Shown here: in pieces, positions 45,355 through 54,589 of the stretch | Position numbering within the stretch: the stretch's first letter is position 1 | How the letters are laid out: each line of letters begins with the position of its first letter | DNA from: Streptomyces aureus | GTDB lineage: Bacteria; Actinomycetota; Actinomycetes; Streptomycetales; Streptomycetaceae | Direction of reading: 5' to 3' | DNA: 61,337 nt | Assembly (NCBI RefSeq): GCF_000725495.1 | Contig: NZ_JNZD01000035.1 | Span: 1 to 61,337 of the forward strand | Notes under the pieces: model-generated | What the model saw: only the letters and a program-made list of their open reading frames with translations | Databases searched by the model: none | Told to the model about the DNA's origin: nothing | Translations under genes and position numbers: made by a program

Positions 45355-45495
45355 GAGCATGGCGTCGCCGAGTTCGCCACCGCTCACCTCGTATCGAGCG
45401 GCCACCCCCTCGAACGGTCCGGGGAGTCGGGCGAGGAAGCATGGGCCTGGTGCCACGTCGATGAGGTGTTCTTGTGTCCGCGCGACGGCTGCTCG
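45355..45495 (+). pseudogene. Remnant of a UBP zinc-finger gene
   Basis: The plus strand reads EFATAHLVSSGHPLERSGESGEEAWAWCHVDEVFLCPRDG, which parallels the last 45 residues of the UBP protein at 39844 (ATAHYESSGHPLAQS, then ETWAWCYVDELFL). The Cys-rich N-terminal two-thirds are absent. It is a partial, decayed paralogue with no start codon of its own. Confidence 0.85.
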
Positions 45496-45685
45496 CCGCG
45501 GTGGGCGGTGAAGACCGCCTTCCCCGCACCCAGTTGGCGTTGTCCTTTTGCACTCCGCATGGATGTATGGCCACTACATGGTGTCTACTTCTTCCGGAGC
45601 GGTCCCCTCCTGGGCCGTGCGCCGGTACAGCACGGGCCCCACACCCGTCGGCGGCACCAGGGCACCACCGTCGAAGGGGCAGGGT

Positions 45686-46672
45686 GTGGAGAGCATCACC
45701 AAGAACAGGCAGTCGTCCGAAACGCTGCGCGCCATGATCGAGCGCGCCTACGGGGCCGACCGGGTCCCGACCGGTGAGGGGTGGGCGACCGAGCTGGGGC
45801 ACGGCTGGTTCAACGTCGCCTACCGGATACGCCTGCGGGACGGCGCCGAGGTCGTCCTGAAGATCGCCCCGCCGCCGCACGTGGAGGTGATGACCTACGA
45901 ACGCGGCGCCATGTCGACCGAGCTGGCCACGATCGAGCTCCTGCGCGAGCACACCTCGGTCCCGGTGCCGGCCGTCGACTTCACCGACCGGAGCCGTGAA
46001 CTGTGCGACGCCGACTGGTTCTTCATGCCGTACGTCGACGCCGACAACCTCGGCGTCATCGTCGCGTCGCTCCCGGCCGTCGAGCGCGACGCCTGCATGG
46101 AGCAGGTCGGCGCGGCCAACCGGGAGATCAACTCCCTGCGCGGCGCGGCGTTCGGGCCGCTGGACGGCCCCGGCGATCCGAGCTGGCGGCGGGTGTTCAC
46201 CGGCATGCTGGAGGAGGTCCTGCGCGACGGTGAGCGCCGGAGCGTCGACCTCGGCTGGTCCTACGACACGGTCCGCGCGGTCGTCGCCGAACACGCAGGC
46301 TGCCTCGACGAGGTCACCGAACCGCGTCTGGTCGAGTGGGACCTATGGGACAGCAACGTCATGGTCCGCGACGGAAGACTCGTCTGCGTCATCGACCATG
46401 AACGCGCCTTCTACGGAGACCCGTTGATCGAGGCGGGCTTCACCGGCCTCCAGCTGGCCGCCTTCGGTGACCCGACGGCCTTCATGCGCGGCTACGGCCA
46501 CGGCGAACTGACCGGGACCCAGCAGGTGCGCCGCCGCCTGTACGGCCTCTACCTGATGCTGATCATGGTCATCGAGACCGTCTATCGCGGCCACGCCGAC
46601 ACCAGTCAGTACGACTGGGCCCGCCCTCACCTCGACGAGGCGATGGCGTCGCTGGGCCGCACCCGGCGGTGA
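45686..46672 (+). CDS. Aminoglycoside phosphotransferase-fold kinase
   Basis: 328 residues from a GTG at 45686, with AAGGGG upstream. Protein-kinase-like fold of the APH family: GHGWFNVAYRIRLRDGAEVVLKIAPPP (nucleotide loop and Lys), ATIELLREHTSVPVPAV. The catalytic loop is VEWDLWDSNVMV (about residues 217-228, Asp kept, His replaced by Trp) and the metal loop IDHERAFYGDP (about 236). These residues are enough for phosphotransfer. The substrate could be an antibiotic, choline or another small alcohol; nothing in the locus decides it. It is followed directly by a decayed MATE transporter gene. Confidence 0.85.
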   Translation: MESITKNRQSSETLRAMIERAYGADRVPTGEGWATELGHGWFNVAYRIRLRDGAEVVLKIAPPPHVEVMTYERGAMSTELATIELLREHTSVPVPAVDFTDRSRELCDADWFFMPYVDADNLGVIVASLPAVERDACMEQVGAANREINSLRGAAFGPLDGPGDPSWRRVFTGMLEEVLRDGERRSVDLGWSYDTVRAVVAEHAGCLDEVTEPRLVEWDLWDSNVMVRDGRLVCVIDHERAFYGDPLIEAGFTGLQLAAFGDPTAFMRGYGHGELTGTQQVRRRLYGLYLMLIMVIETVYRGHADTSQYDWARPHLDEAMASLGRTRR

Positions 46673-46705
46673 CCACCACCCCGGACTGCCCGCGTCCCCG
46701 ACGTC

Positions 46706-47432
46706 ACCACGCGCCTCGGCACCGACCCGGTGGGCCCGCTGCTCCTGTGGTCCTGCGCCCAGACCACCGCCGCTGTCGGCGCGTACGGCGTCTATGCCCT
46801 GACCAAGGCCTGGTTCGTCGGCCACGGGGTGGGCGACGCCGCGATGGCCGCGGTCAACCTGGCCGCCCCGCTGCTGCTGTTGCTCGGCGCGGTGTCCACC
46901 GCCGTCGGCGCGGGCGGCGCCTCCCTGATCTCCCGTGCTCTGGGCACCGGCGATCGGGAGGCCGCCGCCCGCGCGGCCGGAAACTCCTTCACCCTGTTCT
47001 GGCTGTGCGCCGCCACACCACTACGCTCGGTCTGACGTTCCTCGACCCGCTGCTCACCTTCCTGGGCGCCCACGGTGAACTGCGCGAGACGGCCCGCCCC
47101 TACGCCGTGATTCCTGGTGTGCGGGGCCCTGCTCTCCACGGGTTCTCCAGCCTGGTCCGTGCCGAAGGCCGCACCGGTTACGCGTCTCTGTTGTGCCTCG
47201 TGGCCGTCGCCGTGCAGATCATCCTCGACCCGCTGCTGATCACGCGGCCACCGCGTGGTACGTCCCATCCGGCAGCGACACGATCGGAGGCACGGTGCTC
47301 GGAGCGGAGGGCTTCTGGACGGCCCCGGCAGGCGTTCTCACACTCGCGATCACGGTTGAGGCGGGCGCGGAGATCCTGCTGTTCCGGGACCCCCACCTCC
47401 AGCGGCTGCGCCGTGCCGGAGAGCGGATCTGA
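46706..47432 (+). pseudogene. MATE-family efflux transporter, decayed
   Basis: Frame one reads RLGTDPVGPLLLWSCAQTTAAVGAYGVYALTKAWFVGHGVGDAAMAAVNLAAPLLLLLGAV and on to NSFTLFWLCAATP. A 2-bp insertion (about 47010-47016) shifts it to TTTLGLTFLDPLLTFLGAHGELRETARPYAVI, which continues to VAVQIILDPLLI. Then the sequence jumps to the very end of the protein, AWYVPSGSDTIGG, EGFWTAPAGVLTLAITVEAG. So about half of the 12-helix transporter is deleted and the frame is broken. It cannot be functional. It starts a few bases after the kinase gene and may once have been co-transcribed with it. Confidence 0.85.
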
Positions 47433-47435
47433 TCG

Positions 47436-48650
47436 TCAGTCGGTCCGCGACACGGCCTCGACCACGCTGATCTGATGGATCTTGCGCCGACGCGGGCTGC
47501 AGTGGACATCGACGACGTCCCCTACCCGGAACCGGTCCTTGAGCTCCGGGTTCCCTGCGCGGGAGAACATCGGCCGACTCCACTGGTCGACCTCGAAGGA
47601 CCAGGCTTTCCGCGCCGCCGGGTCCTCGATGGAGCAGCAGTAGTGCGTGACATCCGTGTGCGGGTCGTCGTGGTGAGTGTCGTAGTCCCAGCGCGAGATG
47701 ACGGCACCACGAAAGCTCGAGTCGTCGGGAACCGCGAGGACCCGACGGCGGGCCGGCAGCCACAGGCCCCACAGCAGTACGCCGGTGAGCACCGGAGCGG
47801 TGTCCCATTCCCAGCCGAACGGCGGGCGCGCGGTCAGGGTCGCCACGACCACGGCGACGAAGGCGGCGCAGGCGGTCACGGTCAGCACCAGGAACTGCCA
47901 CAGGTGGCCCCAGCGCGGGGTATCCAGCGGCCCGGTGTCCACGACGTGCCACGATCTGCCGTACGAGGACCAGATCCGCTGCGGCTCGCGTACCGGAAGC
48001 GCCGATTCGGGACCAGCCGCTCCCACCTGGCGTTTGGGCAGCCGATGCTCTCCAGCGCGGTCGTGGGTCCGCCACTCGCGCGCGGCCTGCCGTCCGGCGG
48101 CTGTCAACCTGGGCCCGGATTCGAGCGGGACGTCCGACAGCGGCACCAGCCCCAACAGGCTGAGCACGAGGACCATTTTGAGAAGGATGCGCGTCGACTC
48201 GGGACTGAACGAAATGCCGGCCCACAGGGGGCCGAACCAGGCCGCGAGGGCTACACCCCGGTACAGCAGCGTCACGTACTTGTTCCGGGCCGGCCGTATG
48301 AGGCCAAGAGCGGTCGCCTCGTTGCGGACACTGTTCTGAAAGCCGCGCCACCATACCCAGAACTCGTCGCCGTCGCCCGGCCCGAGGGCGCCTATCGGCA
48401 CGCGGTCGACACCGTTTCGGCAGAGCCGGCGGATCCGTTCGACCATCAGTTCCTCGACGGGCCGCAGCGGCGCCGAGTCGGCGGTCTGCGCGACGATCCG
48501 TACGGTCACCGTACCGTCAGCTTTCTCGTCGCCCCGCAGTCGGCCCGTGCGGACCATTTCCAGGGCGGTGGTCTCGATGCCCTTCGGAGTTGTCTCCCCA
48601 TCTCCCAAAAGCAGGTTCACCACACCCGCGGTCAGCATTCGGTATTTCAT
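47436..48650 (-). CDS. Membrane protein of unknown function
   Basis: 404 residues if the ATG at 48650 is used, which follows TAGGGGG; the frame is open 190 bp further. The N-terminal part is soluble and helical (LLLGDGETTPKGIETTALEMVRTGRLRG), with a small-protein-like dimer element. Two transmembrane helices follow at about residues 170-190 (GVALAAWFGPLWAGISF) and 190-215, and two more at about 270-320 (FLVLTVTACAAFVAVVVATL, VLTGVLLWGLWLPA). The C-terminal 80 residues are a cytoplasmic beta-rich domain (SIEDPAARKAWSFEVDQW, FRVGDVVDVHCSPRRRKIHQI). It has a distant resemblance to DUF2207-type proteins, but I cannot assign a family. Confidence 0.65.
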   Translation of the reverse strand: MKYRMLTAGVVNLLLGDGETTPKGIETTALEMVRTGRLRGDEKADGTVTVRIVAQTADSAPLRPVEELMVERIRRLCRNGVDRVPIGALGPGDGDEFWVWWRGFQNSVRNEATALGLIRPARNKYVTLLYRGVALAAWFGPLWAGISFSPESTRILLKMVLVLSLLGLVPLSDVPLESGPRLTAAGRQAAREWRTHDRAGEHRLPKRQVGAAGPESALPVREPQRIWSSYGRSWHVVDTGPLDTPRWGHLWQFLVLTVTACAAFVAVVVATLTARPPFGWEWDTAPVLTGVLLWGLWLPARRRVLAVPDDSSFRGAVISRWDYDTHHDDPHTDVTHYCCSIEDPAARKAWSFEVDQWSRPMFSRAGNPELKDRFRVGDVVDVHCSPRRRKIHQISVVEAVSRTD

Positions 48651-49104
48651 ACGCCCCCTAGAAATATGACCGAGACGACTGTAGATGCTCTTGAGGATCA
48701 CCGCATCGGGGAATTCACGCAGCCGAGGCATCATCGAAGCCGATGTCCGAGCCGAGAGGGAGTTAAGGCCGACCTTCCTCGGTTCGTGATCGCTCGATCG
48801 ACCTACCGTTCGCCGTACGAGCCGACTGTTCGTCATATGCATGCCGGGACGCGGGTATGGACCGAAGACCGTATCCGAGTGGCTTATGGGACGAGCAATG
48901 GGCGTTGATCGAAGGGTAATCCCCGTCCCCCTGCTGGCCCAAGCAACGACGGTGCTCTGCCTCCACTGCCCGAGTTCGTCCTTCGCACCCCAGTCGCCCG
49001 TGCCCTGGTGAGCCGCGTTCAGCGTTCTGACACGAGCCGGCCACGCGCTATCTGATCATGAGGGACAACAAAAGGCGGGCTGCGACCTGGGCCTTCGTCG
49101 TGGG
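48651..49104. other. Intergenic region upstream of the membrane protein
   Basis: About 450 bp with the promoter of the minus-strand membrane protein and no other supported gene. Its right end runs into the tRNA-Gly fragment. Confidence 0.4.
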
Positions 49105-49150
49105 GGCAGTGACGAGAATCGAACTCGCCATCTCAGCTTGGGAAGCTGCG
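49105..49150 (-). other. 3' fragment of tRNA-Gly(CCC), possible att scar
   Basis: On the minus strand the anticodon arm (CAGCTTCCCAAGCTG, anticodon CCC), a short variable loop and the T-arm (GCGAG-TTCGATT-CTCGT) of a tRNA-Gly are intact, followed by CACTGCCCCCA. The 5' part (acceptor strand and D-arm) cannot be folded: no GGCAGTG partner with a correctly spaced D-arm is found. So this is not a working tRNA. Such 3' tRNA fragments commonly mark the attachment site left by an integrative element. No integrase gene is adjacent. Confidence 0.65.
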
Positions 49151-49222
49151 GTCGTTTGGGGCGGTCGAGGTTGCTGCCCTGGGTGTTCGCCTGTTATCGG
49201 GTCTCATCTCCCTTGGCCACTT

Positions 49223-49558
49223 TCACCGTGGTTCCCCGGGTGTTCCCCGCTCTATCCGGTGCGCTTGTGGTGCGTCGGTGGTGTCCTGACCCGGTGCCGT
49301 CGACTTGTCGGCTCCACCGTACAGATCGGCCCGGAGACGCTCTTTGGCCGCTTCAAGACGTGGGCCGTAGTCGGGCATGACGATCTCGCTCAGCGTCGAG
49401 TCCAGCGTTCCCGAGATGGTGTAGATCGGTGACCAGACGGCTCGGTCAGGCACGATCCCTTCGAGGTCGTTGGACTGGAACATGACTTGATAGAGCCAGT
49501 CCGACAGCACGAACGCTTGATCGTGCGTGAGCCTGATGGTGATCGCTTCCTTGTCCAC
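49223..49558 (-). CDS. Small conserved hypothetical protein
   Basis: 111 residues. Begins MDKEAITIRLTHDQAFVLSDWLYQVM and includes DRAVWSPIYTISGTLDSTLSEIVMPDYGPRLEAAKERL, which resembles a small actinobacterial family often found near mobile or toxin-related genes. The C-terminal 25 residues look disordered. No signal peptide. Function unknown. It lies just inside the tRNA fragment, so it may be cargo of a former element. Confidence 0.7.
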   Translation of the reverse strand: MDKEAITIRLTHDQAFVLSDWLYQVMFQSNDLEGIVPDRAVWSPIYTISGTLDSTLSEIVMPDYGPRLEAAKERLRADLYGGADKSTAPGQDTTDAPQAHRIERGTPGEPR

Positions 49559-50031
49559 GGCCTTAACTTAGCTGCCTCGAACGGCGGTTCAGGGTTCGAT
49601 TTCGGTCACCATCGAGCGCCCTTCCGTGGCCCACGACGGCCCGTGAGGGCGCTCGTGCCTGCTGAACAGCGGACTGATGAACGTGGGCGATCTGAGCGAG
49701 AGCGGGTTTGAGCCCTGGCCGGAGCATGGTGCCGAACTCCAGGCCAAGCCGGTCGCGAGACTTGAGGGCTTCGACTGGTTCCCTCAACTCGGGGCTATGT
49801 TGCGGTAGTCAGCATGGAACTGGGGCTGGCGGGAAGCGCAGGCCACTTCGCCGACTGGTGTCGGCCGCCTGCTTTGCAGTCTGGCGTCATCTCAATCAGG
49901 TCGATCACAGGGGGCGTCGACATGGGTCGAGGCCCTACGCCTCGCCGATCGTCCACTGAGGCCCGGCGTCGATCGCTGCCGCTCGCGCTTGTCGGTGTCA
50001 GCGCTGGTGTTCGGACGCCGCAGGTGGTTCA
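49559..50031. other. Intergenic region, 473 bp
   Basis: No gene or strong repeat supported. Open frames are short and lack ribosome sites. Confidence 0.4.
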
Positions 50032-50259
50032 TTACTTGTCTGCTCGGTAGAGCTTGATGTTCTTGTTGACGAAGAGGTGGACGTAGCCGCACTGCCAGCA
50101 GATCAGGCCGGTGGCGTTCTCGTTGGCCCAGGCCAAATTCATGAACTCCATGCCGGCGCTGTTGAGCAGGACTTCGCGCTCTCGGAACAGATCCCCGTGG
50201 CAGACCTGGCAGTTGAGCCAGACATCGCCCAGTGCTGCACGTACCGGCTTCTTCGCCAT
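50032..50259 (-). CDS. Small zinc-ribbon-like protein
   Basis: 75 residues from the ATG at 50259 (MAKKPVRAALGDVWLNCQVC); an ATG 10 codons earlier at 50289 is also in frame. Two Cys pairs, CQVC near residue 17 and CWQC near residue 54, with a short central NSAGMEFMNLAWANENATG block, make a zinc-ribbon likely. It ends in VHLFVNKNIKLYRADK. Proteins of this type are small, cytosolic and widespread in Streptomyces; their role is unknown. Confidence 0.75.
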   Translation of the reverse strand: MAKKPVRAALGDVWLNCQVCHGDLFREREVLLNSAGMEFMNLAWANENATGLICWQCGYVHLFVNKNIKLYRADK

Positions 50260-50289
50260 CGCGTGAACGCCCCCGTCCTTGCTGTTCAT

Positions 50290-50923
50290 GGTCGAAGTGA
50301 ACCTATGTCTCCGACATGCGCATGCCTCTGACTTTGAGCAAGATCAGAGGTTGCCCGCGATCGCAGCACAAGCGCTGGACAGCATCGCATCACTCTCGGC
50401 CCTCATTCCGTCCGCCGGCGACGCACGTCTGGGGAGCGAACCTGGTTCATGGCGTCCAGGTGGGGCGCCCTGCTGGACGAACGACCAGGACGCCACGGGC
50501 CGCGTCTGCTCGGCTTTGCCTGGGGTGTCGGTGGACGGGATGGGAGCTCCCATGCTCGCCACGATGTGCCCGCGGCTTGGAACGGGCTCGGACAACACTT
50601 TCGTCGTCATGCAGCCCGACGAGGACGACCTGTCTGGTTCGCGTCGGTCACCGTCCTGGATGGGGCAGCTTCGAGTTCGTCCGCAGAGACACCACCCGGA
50701 ACGAGCACGAGGCCAGCACCGCAATGGCATCGAACTCACTCGGCCCGAGACCGGAGTCTGCGGCGGAGCCGGACCTTCGATGTCCCCGAAGCAGACCAGG
50801 CCGAGGGCGGCTGCTGCGCCCCGGTACCGCAACTCATCCAACTCGGCGCGAACACCGCCACGGAGGAAGCGCCGACGGGTGGCTGCTGCGGCTCGGACCA
50901 CCCACGACACCCCCAGAGTAATC
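50290..50923. other. Decayed sequence with no supported gene
   Basis: About 630 bp of open but frame-broken sequence on the plus strand. Short stretches (FASVTVLDGA; TFDVPEADQAEGG) have coding character in different frames, as expected of a pseudogene too degraded to name. It leads into the baeRF pseudogene. Confidence 0.4.
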
Positions 50924-51850
50924 GTGGAACTCTCGTTCCTCCGTCCCTTGTACGAGGTGGCCGGCTCCGTGGTGTCCGTCCACCTCGATACCAGCCGAGA
51001 AGACCAAGATGCCGACAAGCGCATCGAAGTCACCTGGCAGAACCTTCTACGGGATCTCGAAGGCCTGGGCGCTGATGCCGCCACGCTCGATGTCCTCGAA
51101 GCCGCTGCCGGTGGGTCACCCGAAGTGGTGGGACCGCAGGGAGAGTCGCTCTTCGCGGCTCACGGCCGACTGCTGGCCGTTCACACCCTCGCCGCCCCTC
51201 CCCAAGGCGAACCGCGCCGTGGTGGGGCCGGTGGCGGATGCTGTGGACACCGTGCTGGACTGGGACCGGCAACTGCCACATGTGGTGGTCGCGATCGACC
51301 GCCAGGGCGGAGACATCGACGGAACCGGCGTGGCGCGTTCAACGATGCGCGCAGTCGCTCGTTCAGCGGGAGCACCCTGCACATCCTTCGAGTGAAGGCC
51401 GGAGGTCCGTAGAAGGCTTCGTACGACCGCCGGACCGAGAATCTGTGGTCCATGAACGCCGCCGGCGTGGCCCAAGAGATCGGTGAAGCCGTATCGGCCG
51501 TCGACGCTGCGGTCGTCTTCGTCGGCGGTGACGACAAGGCGACAGCCGCACTGCGCGAGCAGCTGACCCTGCAAGGGCTCGACGTCGACATCAGCGACGT
51601 CTCCGGCGGCAGGGGTGGAGGCGACGCCCTCACAAGTCTGCGCAGGTCGGCGGACGAAGCATTGGCCGCGGCGTCGAGGAGAGACCTCGACGCCGAATTC
51701 GCCGACTATACCGCCAAGGCCGCTCAGGACAGCGCTGTCTCGTCCATCCTCTCAAGTCGGACGCGCTCGCTGAGGGGCGCGTCGCAACGCTGCTGCTCTC
51801 GACGGACCGCAGCAACGGCCCGATCAAGTGGCCCTGTCGGCCTGTGAACT
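50924..51850 (+). pseudogene. baeRF (Rv2629-type) release-factor-like protein, frameshifted
   Basis: The start is a GTG at 50924 (VELSFLRPLYEVAGSVVSVHLDTSRE), typical of the actinobacterial baeRF2/Rv2629 family. The first frame runs to AAHGRLLAVHTL. It then shifts to KANRAVVGPVADAVDTVLDWDRQLPHVVVAIDRQGGDIDGTG, and again to AAGVAQEIGEAVSAVDAAVVFVGGDDKATAALREQL, GGDALTSLRRSADEALAAASRRDLDAEF, and on to VATLLLSTDRSNGPIKW. At least two frameshifts break a protein of about 370 residues. Downstream sequence (SGPSWIAYAENGECLSSFDPLFP) looks like a different gene remnant. Confidence 0.8.
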
Positions 51851-52482
51851 CGAATCGGGACCTTCCTGGATCGCCTACGCCGAAAACGGGGAATGCCTCT
51901 CGTCCTTCGATCCGCTCTTTCCTGACGACGACCATGGAGAACTGCGGACGAGGTCGGCTGAGGCGCGGACGTTCCTCAACACTTCGTCGCGCACGCCTCG
52001 GCCCGGATCACGCCTCTCGCACCAGTGACATCCAAGGTGGTCGCTGCTGGTCGGCGACGCATCGGCGACCGGCTTCCCTGTCAATGGACAGCTCCTGTCC
52101 GGCATGGTTTGTGCCCAAGTGGGTTACCGGTTCGGAAAACGCGGAACCTGCGGGGACTCCGGTCGCTCCTGGTAGGTGAACTTCGAGTCCAACGTGAGGG
52201 CGCGGCGGGCTTGTTCTGTCCTTTGCCGCGTCGGTCCGGCGCCGTTTCTTGCCTGCTCCGTCGTGTGCCCGTTCCGCCTTGGCCGCAAGAGGGGGCCGAT
52301 AACGCACCGTTCTTCAACGCTCGGGCCAGTGTCGGCCTTAACCCCCTCCAGGCTGTGTCTTGTCCGGGTTCAGGCAGTCGCGGTCAGCGAGGGCCGGCCT
52401 GAGCCGGCGTGGCGACCACCGACCACCGATTGCCGGGCAGTTGCTCCCGCTCCTCCTGTCCTCCACATGAGAAGGCCTACCA
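51851..52482. other. Decayed intergenic region before the mannosyltransferase
   Basis: The first 80 bp carry a scrap reading GPSWIAYAENGECLSSFDPLFP, similar to DUF6461-type proteins (a loose impression). Another short coding-like run at 52035-52130 (SLLVGDASATGFPVNGQLLSG) cannot be named. The last 100 bp hold the ribosome site and presumably the promoter of the Pmt gene. Confidence 0.35.
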
Positions 52483-54207
52483 GTGATCCATGAGAAAACG
52501 CCCGTGTTGGTCGACGAGTCAGGGGAGGGGGTGAATGGCCGGCCGGCCTCCTGGGGGCGGCGGCTGCGGGACTTCGGGCACGTCGGGCGTCCGTCTGTGT
52601 CCGTGCGCGAGCGCCTGGTCGTGCCGTTTCCCGAACCCGGGTCATGGCTTTGGCGCACACTCGGGTTCTCCCCGGCAGCGGGGCGCCGGCTGGCGCGCTG
52701 GTCGCAGTGGGGCGGGCCGCTGCTGGTGGCGCTCCTGGCCGGGCTGCCGCGCTTTTGGCGCCTGGGCAGCCCGCGGACGGTCGTGTTCGACGAGACGTAC
52801 TACGCCAAGGACGCCTGGTCGATGCTGCGGTTCGGCTACGAGGGCACCTGGCCCAGCAGCAAGATCTCCGACCCGCAGATTCTCGCCGGTCCGCAGGTGA
52901 TCCCGCTCTCCGACACCGGGTCCTTCGTCGCGCACCCGCCGACGGGCAAATGGGTCATCGCCCTTGGCGAGTGGATCTTCGGCCTCACCCCCTTCGGCTG
53001 GCGTTTCATGACGGCGCTCCTTGGCACGCTGTCGGTGCTGATCCTGTGCCGAATAGGACGCCGCCTGTGCCGTTCGACGCTGCTGGGCTGCCTGGCCGGA
53101 GCGCTGATGGCCGTGGACGGTCTGCACTACGTGATGAGCCGCACCGCGCTGCTCGACCTCGTCGTCATGTTCTTCGTCCTGGCGGCGTTCGGCTGCCTGC
53201 TCATCGACCGCGACAGCTCGCGGGCCCGGCTCGCGGCAGCTCTGCCGGTCGACGAGGACGGCCGGGTGCGCCCGGACGGACACACCGGCGACCGTGCCGG
53301 GACGGGAGCGCGACCCTGGCGTCTTGCCGCCGGCCTGTGCCTGGGCCTGGCGGCCTCGACCAAATGGAACGGCCTGTACTTCCTCGCCTTCTTCGTGATC
53401 CTCACCCTGCTGTGGGACGTTGGCGCTCGCCGCGTGGCAGGAGCGCACCGCCCCTACCGCGCGGCGCTGCGTAAGGACCTCGGCTGGTCGGTGCTCTCCC
53501 TCGCCCCGGTCGCTGTCCTGACGTACCTGACGGCATGGACCGGCTGGTTCCTGTCCGACAATGGCTACGGACGCCACTGGGCGGACGCCCGGGGTGGCAC
53601 ATGGTCGTGGATCCCGGCTCCGCTGCGCAGCCTGTGGCACTACGAGCACGCCGTCTACCAGTTCAATGTGGGACTGAGCACTCCCCACAAGTACCAGTCG
53701 AACCCCTGGAGTTGGCCGGTCCTCGGTCGCCCTGTGCTGTTCCACTACCAGTCGCCGGCACCCGGGCAGGACGGCTGCCACGCGACGGCCGGCTGCGCAC
53801 AGGCAATCCTCGCCCTGGGAACGCCGCTCCTGTGGTGGTTGGCGTGCTGCGCACTCGTGTACCTGCTCTACCGATGGGCGCTGCGCCGTGACTGGCGCTC
53901 CGGCGCGATCCTCTGTGCGGTAGGTGCCGGCTATCTGCCCTGGTTCCTCTACCAGGACCGCACGATCTTCTCCTTCTACGCGGTCATCTTCGTGCCCTAC
54001 CTGTGCCTGGCCGTGACGATGATGCTGGGAGCCTTGTTGGGTCCTGCGGGAGCGACTCAGGGGCGCCGCATACGAGGTGCTGTGGCCGCGGGCCTGCTGG
54101 TCCTGCTCATCGCCTGGAACTTCATCTACTTCTTCCCGGTCTACACCGGACAGACGATCCCGTACGCCGACTGGCACGCCAGAATGTGGCTAGACACCTG
54201 GATCTGA
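52483..54207 (+). CDS. Protein O-mannosyltransferase (Pmt family, GT39)
   Basis: 574 residues from a GTG with AAGG upstream. The catalytic acidic pair lies in FDETYYAKDAWSM (about residue 103), the first loop of the GT-C fold. About ten transmembrane helices follow (LLGTLSVLILCRIG, FFVLAAFGCLLI, DLGWSVLSLAPVAVL, WLACCALVYLLYRW, AVAAGLLVLLIAWNFIYFF). Also typical are LAASTKWNGLYFL and FHYQSPAPG. The enzyme transfers mannose from polyprenyl-phosphate-mannose to Ser/Thr of secreted proteins as they leave through Sec. Streptomyces usually has one conserved pmt, with ppm1 elsewhere; this may be an additional copy. It is transcribed alone. Confidence 0.93.
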   Translation: MIHEKTPVLVDESGEGVNGRPASWGRRLRDFGHVGRPSVSVRERLVVPFPEPGSWLWRTLGFSPAAGRRLARWSQWGGPLLVALLAGLPRFWRLGSPRTVVFDETYYAKDAWSMLRFGYEGTWPSSKISDPQILAGPQVIPLSDTGSFVAHPPTGKWVIALGEWIFGLTPFGWRFMTALLGTLSVLILCRIGRRLCRSTLLGCLAGALMAVDGLHYVMSRTALLDLVVMFFVLAAFGCLLIDRDSSRARLAAALPVDEDGRVRPDGHTGDRAGTGARPWRLAAGLCLGLAASTKWNGLYFLAFFVILTLLWDVGARRVAGAHRPYRAALRKDLGWSVLSLAPVAVLTYLTAWTGWFLSDNGYGRHWADARGGTWSWIPAPLRSLWHYEHAVYQFNVGLSTPHKYQSNPWSWPVLGRPVLFHYQSPAPGQDGCHATAGCAQAILALGTPLLWWLACCALVYLLYRWALRRDWRSGAILCAVGAGYLPWFLYQDRTIFSFYAVIFVPYLCLAVTMMLGALLGPAGATQGRRIRGAVAAGLLVLLIAWNFIYFFPVYTGQTIPYADWHARMWLDTWI

Positions 54208-54589
54208 GCCCAGCCACCCGCCACCCAGTACGCGGCGCTGCGCGCGTCCTCGACCCGACGGGAGCCGATCCGGCGTCCGTCACCGGGGCTGCGAACGATG
54301 CGAACGCTCACGCCATTCCGCACTGCCGGGGGACCGGGCGGCGGCCCCCGGGCAGTCTGCAGGTCACCCCCCCCACGGGGCGGGCGTGGTCGGGCCTCTG
54401 GGATTTCCATGGCGACCGCTTTTGCCCATGCGCTGACTGAAGTTAGAGGGGAGGGGGCAGGAATGGGCGGCGCGGCCACTGTCATAGATCAGGGTGGCCG
54501 CACCGCGCCCATTAGCAGCCGGCTTCCGTCAAGGCTGTGTGCGCGACCCGAATCTATGGAAGCGGCGTAAGGCTAGAAATTCTTGGGGC
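54208..54589. other. Intergenic region downstream of the Pmt gene
   Basis: 382 bp without a supported gene. Contains a run CCCCCCCCACGGGG and GC-rich short inverted repeats that may terminate the Pmt transcript, none of them strong. Confidence 0.4.

Noticed and set aside
45025..45456. Minus-strand ORF of 143 codons opposite the UBP remnant
   Set aside because: Translation is Arg/Pro-rich, has no family motif or ribosome site and lies antisense to the recognisable remnant.
49105..49150. Functional tRNA-Gly gene
   Set aside because: The D-arm and the 5' acceptor strand are missing; only the 3' half can be folded.
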